Below, one piece after another: positions 55,683 through 64,000 of a stretch of DNA of 64,000 nt. Position 1 is the stretch's first letter. Each line of letters starts with the position of its first letter. Origin of the DNA: Stomoxys calcitrans (taxonomy: Eukaryota > Arthropoda > Insecta > Diptera > Muscidae); NCBI RefSeq assembly GCF_963082655.1, contig NC_081554.1:52853109-52917108 (forward strand), read 5' to 3'. The notes below the pieces were generated by a model. That model was not told the origin of the DNA and did no database searches. It worked only from the letters and a program-made list of their open reading frames with translations. A program made the translations under genes and the position numbers.

Positions 55683-57101
55683 CCATAAAGTATATGGGAT
55701 TCTATATATATTCTTGATTATCTCTACATTTTGAGTCGTACTAGCCATGTCCGTCCGTCTGACAAGATCACGATAGCGGTCAAACGCGTAAGGCTAGCCG
55801 CTTGAAATTTTGCACAGATACATAATATTGATGTAGGTCGTTGGGTATTGTAAATGGGCCACATTGGTTCAGATTTAGATAGAGCTCCAATGTCAATATA
55901 TGCGCTTGCAGTGGGTCTTTCTATGAAATTCACCAGTAATATCGAGAGTCATAAGAAAATCCTTCCTGCAAAATTTCGACAGAATCGGTTAACTAATGAC
56001 CATTTTATTGCTGTATTACTGCAAATCGGACGAACATATATATGGGAGCTATATCCAAATCTGAACCGATTTCTATAATATCCACCAGTTATATTAGGAG
56101 TCATAAGAAAATCCTTCCTGCCAAATTTCGAGAGAATCGGTTGACAAATGACCATTTTATTGCTGTATTACTGCAAATCGGACGAACATATATATATGGG
56201 AGCTATATCCAAATCTGAACCAATTTTTTCCAATTTCAATCCTACTCCATTTGAATGTTAGAGTATTCGTCGAAGTCATTGTGCCAAATTTGAGCCAGAT
56301 CGTATAAGAATTGGGTCCGATAGCAGCTCAAGGAGTTGGGTGTACAAAGGAGCTATATCCGGTTATAATCCGAATTCAGACCATATATGGCACGTATGTT
56401 GAAGGTAATAGGAGAAATCTTTGCAAAAATTTTCTGCCAAATCGGAGAAAAATTGCGCCCAAGAAGTATAATCGAGAAATCGGTTTATATGGGGAAATAT
56501 ATCAAGTTATGAACTGATTTAGACCATACCATAGCTGTTGCAAGTTAAAACCAAACGCCCAAAACGCTCTAGAATTCAAGATCCGAAGTCGCTTTATATG
56601 ACAGCTACAACAGGTTATGACGCGATCCTGACCATACTTAACAAAGTTTTTGGATGTCATAACAAACACACTTCTTACAAAATGTCACCCAATTCGCATA
56701 AGAATTGCGCCCTCTAGTGGCTCAAAAAGTCAAGATCACAGATCGTCTTATGTGGCAGAAAAATTAGGTTATGAACCGACTAGGACCGTACTAAGCACAT
56801 TTATTGAATGTTAAAACAAAACACCTCATTTCAGCCAAATCGGATAGGAATTGCGCCCTCTATAGGCTCAAGAAGTCAAGATCACAGATCAGTTTATATG
56901 GCAGCTATATCCAAACATGGACCGATATGGCCCATTTACAATCCCAACCGACCAATCCCAACTACTAGGAAGTATTTGTGCAAAATTTCAAGCGTCCAGC
57001 CTAATTCCTTAGAAAATTACCGTGCTTTCGACAGACAGCCGGACAGACGGAGGGACGTGGCTAAATGAGCCAATGAGAATGTCAAGAGAATCAGGAATAT
57101 A
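55683..57101. mobile_element. Type H element 13 with two microsatellite-type ends
   Basis: The left end is the reverse microsatellite terminus (AAGTATATGGGATTCTATAT, GCCATGTCCGTCCGTCTGAC). The right end is the same terminus forward (CGACAGACAGCCGGACAGAC), cut by a MITE. Interior monomers are forward, including a diverged pair 164 bp apart (GGAGCTATATCCAAATCTGA at 56045 and 56209). There is no hairpin terminus. Same head-to-head arrangement as element 5. Confidence 0.75.
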
Positions 57102-57338
57102 TTGGGTTGCCCAAAAAGTAATTGCGGATTTTTTAAAAGAAAGTAAATGCATTTTTAATAAAACTTAGAATGAACTTCAATCAAATATACTTTTTTTACA
57201 CTTTTTTTCTAAAGCAAGCTAAAGGTAGCAGCTGATAACTGACAGAAGAAAGAATGCAATTACAGAGTCACAAGTTGTGAAAAAATTTGTCAACGCCGAC
57301 TATATGAAAAATCCGCAATTACTTTTTGGGCAACCCAA
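57102..57338 (-). mobile_element. TA-flanked MITE copy 7
   Basis: 237 bp with intact terminal repeats (TTGGGTTGCCCAAAAAGTAA both ends, inverted) and TA flanks. The single-copy splice-like island starts at its right edge. Confidence 0.96.
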
Positions 57339-57396
57339 TATATATAAAAGAAAAATAGATGAAAGAACTTAATTTGTTTATCGTCTATAGATTGCA

Positions 57397-57431
57397 CTAA
57401 TTTTTATTTTTTTCTTCTTTTACAGGTATGT
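57397..57431 (+). promoter_or_regulatory. Candidate recursive splice site (zero-length exon)
   Basis: CTAAT branch-point match at 57397-57401, then an almost pure pyrimidine tract to 57422 and CAG at 57423-57425. GTATGT starts at 57426. Acceptor and donor are juxtaposed, the hallmark of fly ratcheting points that remove very long introns in steps. The orientation fits the putative first exon at 24722, 32.7 kb upstream. Splicing here leaves the reading frame unchanged because no bases are added. Confidence 0.5.
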
Positions 57432-57475
57432 ATCTCATTATTTTTGAGAGTAAATGACAGTGTTACCCGATATTG
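57426..57475 (+). other. Candidate cryptic RS-exon next to the recursive site
   Basis: Fifty bases between the acceptor at 57425 and a second consensus donor TTG|GTAAGTG (GT at 57476-57477). If included after the phase-2 first exon it reads W-Y-V-S-H-Y-F then TGA, so inclusion would truncate the protein. Short cryptic exons of this kind help define recursive sites in Drosophila. Confidence 0.4.
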
Positions 57476-57493
57476 GTAAGTGATTTTTATACT

Positions 57494-58995
57494 TACTAGC
57501 TGGCCCGATGCGCTTCGTTAAACCATAAAATTGCTAGTTGAAAATGGATTTTTCTTTTTTCATTTTTAAGCTGCTGATAAAGACATTCATGGCTACGAGT
57601 CTCGTTCACATCCACACTAATTAATTTTTATTTGCTTTGGTTATCTACTTTCAAAATCATATTTGAAAGCTACCACCTGGGATAGCACATTTTAAAGATC
57701 CCCGGCCACTTCCTGTGGCTATCCCAATTTGAGGGCAAAAAGTGTGCTCTACTACGCAAGACCTTTCATTGCTGTCATATTCTATGCTGAACGCCCTTCA
57801 TATATTATTATTTTTTTTTTTTGTTTTGATTAGGATGGGGGGGGGGAGGGGGATTGCCCTCTGGCACGTCCTTTCATTTGTCTACAATACATTCTCAGTC
57901 GTCGTACATTACAGTTTGGTGTTGTTCATATTAGAAGGAGAGGATCGGTCCCCTAGACGCTAAGACTCAAAAGACCATTTATTTGAGTCCTTTGTTGTCT
58001 CTATCTACATCTCCTGCAGGACGTAACCCAGATTCTTGGATCCTTATATCTACATTAAATTCGAATTCGAACTACTTTCATAGACCCTTCTTTTAATTCC
58101 CTTATTATCCCGTTCAAACTACACGTCCTATTGAAGGGTATTTAGTTGGTGGGCCGGTTCCAGACTCTGCCAAATGTGTATATCAGATTCGTAGTCAACT
58201 CCAAAGAACTGTCCTTTGATACCCATTTTGTGACGTTGGACATTCATGCCCGTTTTGGGGGTTTTTAAGGTTGGGGAGATTCCGTAGATAACTTGGACCA
58301 ATTTCTTATAACTGGAATGTACTCAACTTGCAAATATCTTTCATTTGATACCCATATTGTCCTAATCGGTAATTATACCTTTTTATTTCAGCTTTTAAAT
58401 ACCTATCATTTGATATCCATATTCTTCCAATCGGTAAATATGTCCTGCTGGGTTGTTTTAGGGGGTGGGGACACCAAGGACACCAGACACTAAGGAATAA
58501 ATTTGAATGTCAGATTTGTACTGTACCCTTTTAGTACCTTTCATTTGATACCCATATTGCCCAAAGTGGTAAAAGGGTCCTGTTGGGTGGTATTTTTGGG
58601 GGTGGGATACCCCCGACACTTTGGGTGATATTTCTAATGCCAAATTCGCACTCTACTCATAAATACTTTTCATTTAATACCCATATTGTCCCAATCGGTA
58701 AACGTGCCCGATCGGGTGGGTTTTGGGATGGGGCGGCCCCCCAGGTTATTTGACCCTAAATTTTTATACCAATTTTGTGTTTTTGGGGTACCATAATGTG
58801 GTATACAAAATTTCTCTTAAATCGGTGGACCCATCTATGAAATCTGGCGTTTTTATATCAAAGAACGTAGTACCCCATTTTCACCGGGGCTCAACTCTAG
58901 CATGTGTGAAAATTTCATGAAAATTGGTTCAGCCGTTTTTGAGTCTATAGGGAACATACAAACAAACAAGGCGCAACAATTTTATTTTTATATAA
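57494..58995 (+). mobile_element. Type S element 3, both ends present
   Basis: Starts ACTAGCTGGCCCGATGCGC and ends TTCAGCCGTTTTTGAGTCTA followed by ACATACAAACAAACAAGG. The interior has TTTCATTTGATACCCATATT segments at about 58343, 58540 and 58665 and GGGGGTGGG-type spacers. A G-rich run lies at 57837-57851. Non-coding. The cleanest copy for defining the ends. Confidence 0.75.
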
Positions 58996-59237
58996 AGATA
59001 AATGATACCGAAAAACGGGGTTATTTTCATAATACCCTACATCACCAATGTGCTACAGTGTATTATAGATTTGTGCGTTTTTGGAACGCTAAGAAGGAAA
59101 AGAGCTTTACCCATTAATAAGTAAATGGATCGGCTTAAAAACACTTCCTTATTCACTTTAGCTACGTCTGTCCTCTTCAAATTGGGATGTCTCAATAAGA
59201 GTACAAAATTTCATCAACATCGGTCCAGATTTAGATA

Positions 59238-60095
59238 TACGAGGGTTGCCTTTTATATTTCGGAATTGGACAACCCTTGTGTTGCAATCTGCCAGCTAAT
59301 AGCTCTATCGTCAAGCTTGACATTTTTGAGGTTATACGTACTCAGAACATTTTGACACACGAGCGCTATTTGAGTTTTTTACAGTAACTTAAAAGATTCA
59401 TCTCGCCCAAAAATATGCAATTAAATCGTGAATATTTTTGTGCGATTATTTTTTAACAACTTTCAACGTGGATTAACTCAACAACAGTGCATCGATGAAC
59501 TTAATTCAATTTTTGGGGATGAAGCTCGCTCGAGGGCAAGTGTTTATCGATGGTATGGTGAATTCAAGACAAATTTCGTGAAGGTCATCCAAAATCGGTT
59601 GTTGTTCCAAAAACCATTGATGCTGTGCGCCAACAGACATTGCAAGATCATCATGTCACCTATCGTGAGATTGAGACATCCTTAGGCATTATTTGGACCA
59701 ATATACATTCAAAAATTTGCTCACGTTAGATCCCAAAAAATTTGTCAATCGCTCAAAAAAAGACTCGTGTCGATTGGTAGAAAGAAACAACTAAATTATT
59801 GAGCACTTAAAATATCGAAAGGATGAATCATCCGCCGTATAGTCCTGACTTGGCACCGAATGACTTCTTTTTATTCCCATATGTAAAAAATAAAATGAGA
59901 GGTCAACGTTTTTCGACACCTCAAAAAGCGGTTGATGCGTTCAGAATGCATGTTTTGGAGATACCTCAATCAAACGCATGCAAAAGTGTATAGATCTTAA
60001 TGGGGAATATTTTAAAAACAATAAAGCTATTTTCGATGGTTAATATTCTTTTTGGGTTCTCTCATCCCGAAATATAAAAGACAAAGCAGCGGGAG
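59238..60095 (+). pseudogene. mariner element relic C
   Basis: Left end CGAGGGTTGCCTTTTATATT TCGG and right end (reverse) matching TTTTATATTTCGGGATGAG, so remnants of inverted repeats are visible. Plus-strand frames encode IFNNFQRGLTQQQCIDEL, ARSRASVYRWYGEF (helix-turn-helix region, 59450-59570), then after a frameshift DAVRQ and HVTYREIETSLG. A central deletion follows, then PPYSPDLAPNDFFLFPYVK (59835-59890), whose Asp is the third catalytic residue, and RMHVLEIPQSNACKSV. The middle of the catalytic domain is missing. Confidence 0.85.
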
Positions 60096-60379
60096 CCGAA
60101 CAAAGAAAACAAAAAAACCACCATCCGAAGCAAAGCTCATGCGTTGGCTGGTTAGGTGTTTTTTTGCCTTGCTTATGGATGTTGTTGTAATATGTTGGCT
60201 TACAAAGAGTGCCTCTCAATAACAAATTTTTACTTTGTGGTCGTTGAGATTCAAAATAAATTGTTGCAGGAAAATTAACAATTTTCGTAGTTGTTTTTTC
60301 GACCAAAGTTGTTGTTTCTCAAAATTATTTTTTATCTGTGTTGGGATAATATAACTGGTTCGGAGATCATATGGGGCGA

Positions 60380-61340
60380 TGAGGACCACGCCCATCACAG
60401 ATTATTCTAGATATCCGACACATGGACTCAGGAGACTCAGGTCGATGGAAGAATAGATAGAGGAAAGGAACAGGTCATACCATAGCGGTAAATCAAGGCA
60501 ACGATAGGAAACGTGAAAAGAATGGAATAGTTTTCCAATGGAATATCTGAGACGACTCTTGTGGTCGAGTGCGAAGCACTGCTGACAGCGTCACAGTCCT
60601 GAATTTCAGGACGCTGGTATTGCCATCTGGAAGATCATGCTACGCAGATGGATCAAAGCTAGAGGACAGAGTAGCCCTTGGGGTCTACATTAAGAACTCA
60701 GGGATTGAGATCTGTTTTTGGACAGACTGACCATAATACGGGTGCTACAGGCGGAAATCCGGGCGATCCCGGAATACGTGAGGTGGTGTGGTGTTAAAGA
60801 GAGGATGTCAAGTGCGAATATCTTTACCAACAGGCCTTCAGAGCAATAACAACCAGGACGGTAAGGTCACCAACAGTCACGGAGTGTAAACAGAGATTAA
60901 GAGGGTTAAGGGGAAAGCCTTTCGGGTCGATGCAGTCCCAACTTAAAGAATAGGCGACGAAGCACTGTGGAACAGTGAAACGGTCGTTAGGAAGACGAAA
61001 ATCGTGTGGGGAGATCCCGATTGTGAGAAGAGGAGTTTAATACTGAAAGGAAGTAAGAAGTGGAGCGCTATAGCTTTGGGTATCATAAAGGGACACATAG
61101 AACTACAAGCGCACTTATGCAGAATAGGAGGGGCAAGTGATAGCATGTGTAAGTTACGTGGGGAAGATGATGAGACGCTGGAGCTTTTCTTATATCATTG
61201 CCAAGCTTTCGCAGATAGCAAGCACCGTCGCTTAGGTGGGGCGCCTAGAATGGGATTTCATTGGTAGGGATTTCATTAGTAGAACGGAATTTCTGGTTTA
61301 AATTTTTTTCATGGTTACTTTTTAGTATTTAGAGCGCTCA
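60380..61340 (+). pseudogene. LINE RNase H and zinc-finger fragment, same family as 29807-31806
   Basis: Plus strand: CYADGSKLEDR (60640-60672), VLQAEIRAIPEYV (60745-60785), a gapped region, then GHIELQAHLCRIGGASDSMC (about 61090-61150) with DDETLELFLYHCQAF, the C-terminal zinc finger in which the CxxC pair is altered. The 3' end lies beyond 61270 with no clear tail. Stops and frameshifts are present throughout. Confidence 0.7.
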
Positions 61341-62451
61341 ACAAGCCGATTACGGGCTTAGATGTATGTCCATAGTGAAATGGGATCACTATCAAGATTT
61401 TGTAAGTCTTAAATTGTTATTGAACTGGCCTTTTGAATAATTGGATGCAACAGCAATCTCACCTGCTTGAAAGTGTTTCCCTATTTAGGAAGTTTTCGGA
61501 TTGTTTCATTTTTGTCTTTAAAAAAGTTTTCCTTCGAAAAATAATGTTGTGCCACAAGTGCCCCAGGCCTGGAAGAAATGTTGTCTTAATACAATTTAAG
61601 TGAATTTTTGTCTTTAGTAAAATTTCTTTGACATTTAATAATTTCGTGGTAAGCCTAAGCCAAATCAAGGGGCGGGCTGCAATGACCGCGATTTCGGCCT
61701 TTGCCAGGGGCCTCGTCAGACTGCTATGCCACGAAAAAATAGCAGTCTGACGAGGCCCGGGCAAAGGCCGAAATCGCGATCATTGCAGCCCGCTCCTTGA
61801 TACATTTAACACACCACAAATGTTGAGATTCTTTAAAGTGTTTTTGTTGTCTTGTTTTGAAATAGAAGCAAGAAATAAAAACACATTGGTCTAAGCTGGT
61901 TAAACCAACAACAAAATTAAAACAAAATTTTGAAAAACTTGTGTTTTAGGTGAAAATTTCTTTGTCTTTATCTTTATAGAAGATTTCATTGACAATTTTT
62001 TTTTTGAAGTATTTCACATTGTTAGGCCTTTAAATACGATATTGACACATGCTATTTGTTTCTAATTTAAGACAACAGATATTTTATCATGCATACTCAT
62101 CATCACTTTAAATCATGTGCTTTCCTGTTTTTTGTCCAAAAATGTGTTATCAGACATTTTAATTATATACTCCACCTTGTCTTAGGCAAACCTAGCACTT
62201 GTAGGTAATTTATTGTTGTTAACTAAATTAAAACCATATTTTAGCAAATGGTTTAAACTACCTTGAACTCTCTTGGTGTTAATAACAAAAAAATTGCACA
62301 AAACCCCTTCGGATAGCCGAAAAAAAACAATCAAGTGCTTGTTTTACATTTCCAAGCTAGAAGGTAATTTTTTGCATTTTTTGTAGATTTTTTTAATATT
62401 CTATAAATTTTTTAATATTTGTTTTTTATTTTTTATTTTTTTATTTGTATT
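61341..62451. other. Low-repeat region with a strong hairpin
   Basis: Apart from the 61664-61801 inverted repeat no element was recognised; AT-rich with long T and A runs. The minus-strand open frame at 61459-61764 overlaps the hairpin and has no recognised motif. Confidence 0.45.
61664..61801. repeat. GC-rich inverted repeat, arms about 63 bp, 11-nt loop
   Basis: Left arm 61664-61727 (ATCAAGGGGCGGGCTGCAAT at its start) and right arm 61739-61801 are reverse complements with two substitutions and one small mismatch/indel. The loop is GCCACGAAAAA. The arms are far more GC-rich than the surroundings. Transcribed in either direction it would form a long, nearly perfect RNA hairpin. Confidence 0.95.
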
Positions 62452-64000
62452 AACCACCACCATAGGATGGGGGGAATATTCATTTATTCATTCCGTTTGC
62501 AAAACATCAAAGTATCCATTTCCGACCGCAAAAAGTGTATATATTCTTGATGCTCGTAAAATTCTAAGGCGATTTTACGAGGTACGTGTATCTGTCCATC
62601 TGTCCGTTTTTTCAGTCCGTCTGTTATAATCACGCTACAGCCTTTAAAATTGAGACATTAAGCTGAAATTTAGCGCAGATTCATCATTTTGCTATATGCA
62701 GTTTAAGTCCTTGAACGAGCCAATCGGTCAATATTTGGATATAGCAGCCATATAGACCGATCTAGCGATTTAGGGTCTTCAACCCATAAAAGCTGCAATT
62801 ATAAAACGATTTGGCTGGAAATCGAAACAGTATGTTGTTTTAAGCCTCCCGTCATCCCAACCCAAAATGGTGAAGATCGGACAATATTTACTTATAACTG
62901 CCATACAGACCGATCTGCCGATTAAGGATCTTTTGCCCATAAAAGCTGAATTTGTTACTCGATTTCGCTGAAATTTTAAACATTGAGTTATTTTAAACCT
63001 CCCGACATTCGATCTAAATATGATTCAGATCGGTCTATATTTAGATATAGCTGCCATATAGACCGATCTGCCGATAAAAAGTTTGAAGCCCATAAAACCT
63101 TTATTTATTACCCTATTTCGCCGAAATTTGAAACAGTGAGTTGTTTTAAGCCATGCGACCCAAATATGGTGACATGCGACCCAAATATGGTTCAGATCGG
63201 ACCACATTTAAATATAGCTGCCATTTAGATCTATATGCCGACACAGTGTCTTATTCCCCTAAAAACCGCATTAATTATCCGATTTTGCTGAAATTTGACA
63301 CAGTGACTTGAATTTAGCCTCCCGTCATCTGACTAGCATATGCTTCAGATCGGACTTTATTTAGATATAGCTGACATATAGACCGATCTTCAGGTTTAGA
63401 GTCTAAATCCCACAAAAAACTGGATTTACTCTCCGATTTCGCTGAAATGTTGAACAATGTGATACAATGTTTCACATCCGATCTGAACTATATCCCGATA
63501 TTTTAATGGGATATAGTTCAGATCGGTCGATTCAGAAGGCTACCGTAGCGCAGAGTTTAGCGTGTTCGCCTATGACGCTGAACGCCTGGGTTCGAATCCT
63601 AGCGAGAACATCATAAAAATTTTTAGCGGTGGTATTCCCTCCTAATGCTGGCGACATTTGTGAGGTACCATGTAAAACTTCTCTTCAAAGAGATGTCGCA
63701 CTGCGGCACGCCGTTCGGACTCGGCTATAAAAAGGAGGCCCCTTATCATTGGGCTTAAACTTGAATCGGACTGCATTTATTGATAGGTGCGAAATTTGCC
63801 CCTATTCCTTAGTGGAATCTTCATGGACAATATTCGCAATAGTTCAGATCGGACCAAACTTAGATATATTGCTGCCATAGAAACCGATCAGAGGATTCAG
63901 GGCCGTAAACCTATAAAAGCCGAATTTATCACTCAATTGCCCTGAAATTTGGAACAGGGAGTTGGACAAGGCCACTCGATATCCAAACCGAGTATGGTCC
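62452..64000 (-). mobile_element. Type H element 14, continues past the window
   Basis: Left end ACCACCACCATAGGATGGGG, CATTCCGTTTGCAAAACATC and the CTGTCCATCTGTCCG tract; monomers marked by ATATAGCTGCCATATAGACC up to the window edge. A small duplication (CATGCGACCCAAATATGGT) occurs at about 63155-63192. It is interrupted by a SINE at 63527. Confidence 0.85.
63527..63838 (+). mobile_element. tRNA-derived SINE copy with 14-bp target-site duplication
   Basis: Plus-strand copy with perfect B box GGTTCGAATCC, A box TAGCGCAGAGT and an intact body. Flanking repeat ATAGTTCAGATCGG at 63513-63526 and 63839-63852. An extra TCGATTCAGAA precedes the head. Confidence 0.93.

Larger units (their letters stand above)
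52945..55690 (-). mobile_element. LINE with RNase H, internally deleted and partly inverted
   Basis: Minus order: reverse transcriptase start (SFKSPGPNDVSPVELQ, 55670-55620; KKAKDYRLISLPSFM, 55500-55450), then a fusion at 55290 where FIEGSLA is followed by a stop and ADDVAIAV. Motifs A-B are thus deleted and the Tyr of YADD has become a stop. Next come GLGINPCKTEVILFSRR and YLGVLLDRK, a decayed RNase H (54200-53655), an inverted RNase H copy (53190-53654 on +) and the C-terminus CPALAARRSSILGSHFF..SGWFS (53165-53030). A SINE is inserted at 54395. None of the protein can be functional. Confidence 0.8.

Noticed and set aside
55332..55734. Plus-strand frames of 98 and 71 codons
   Set aside because: Antisense shadows of the minus-strand LINE reverse transcriptase.
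63541..63605. A tRNA gene
   Set aside because: The A and B boxes belong to the SINE head; it lacks a proper acceptor stem and is joined to the SINE body in many copies.

Overview
This window looks like dipteran, probably calyptrate or muscid, nuclear DNA. It is AT-rich and has no bacterial-style gene packing. It is saturated with broken non-LTR retrotransposons, mariner relics, a tRNA-derived SINE, a TA-flanked MITE and helitron-like elements with internal tandem arrays. The muscid assignment is an inference from the style of the repeats, not a database result. No rRNA, stand-alone tRNA gene, CRISPR array, LTR retrotransposon or intact multi-exon gene was found.

The most plausible host gene lies on the + strand. 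A low-repeat, partly GC-rich stretch (about 22.57-24.72 kb) leads into a start codon at 24722. This is preceded in frame by a stop two codons upstream, codes for a hydrophobic signal-peptide-like start (MDKQNFLIGLIL) and is cut after 38 coding bases by a consensus donor, GTAAGT, at 24760. If the gene is real, everything to the right is intron. In that intron a 155-bp single-copy island at 57339-57493, squeezed between two transposons, has a CTAAT branch-point match, a long pyrimidine tract and an acceptor fused directly to a donor (CAG|GTATGT at 57425/57426). A second strong donor follows 50 bases later. This is the architecture of a Drosophila-type recursive splice site with a short cryptic exon. 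A possible 136-nt exon of unknown identity lies on the minus strand at 12587-12722.

Repeat layout. (1) Type H elements, Helentron/DINE-1/mini-me-like, occupy about 20 kb: 5.3-6.2, 7.2-8.75, 14.1-14.8, 14.85-16.9, 18.1-19.5, 24.8-28.9, 29.3-32.3 (interrupted), 33.6-36.2, 45.0-45.4, 46.5-46.8, 47.1-49.5, 51.3-52.8, 52.85-52.94, 55.7-57.1 and 62.45-64.0. One end has a GC-rich hairpin followed by a stretch ending ACTTGTT. Both ends carry inverted TATACCCnCCACC motifs, the other end has a GTCC/GTCT microsatellite, and the interior is an array whose monomer is 153 bp in several diverged subfamilies. (2) Type S elements (9.7-12.4, 19.5-22.5, 57.5-59.0 kb, fragment at 46.8) start near CTAGCTGGCCCG and end in a TTCAGCCGTTTTTGAGTCTA block. 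(3) Degenerate RNase H-bearing LINEs lie at 0-2.9, 22.2-22.5, 29.8-31.8, 36.5-38.3, 41.2-43.8, 45.4-46.3, 52.9-55.7 and 60.4-61.3 kb. (4) At least 16 SINE copies or fragments occur, several with clear target-site duplications. (5) Seven substantial MITE copies and one end fragment occur. (6) Three different mariner relics lie at 3.9-4.6, 13.0-13.65 and 59.2-60.1 kb.

The window therefore reads as a long intron or gene-flanking region that has been a target for nested transposition. Apart from the putative first exon, every coding relic seen is broken by stops, frameshifts, deletions or duplications. A strong 63-bp-arm hairpin at 61664-61801 and a 586-bp tandem duplication carrying a MITE (36899-38076) are the other structures that ordinary annotation would miss.
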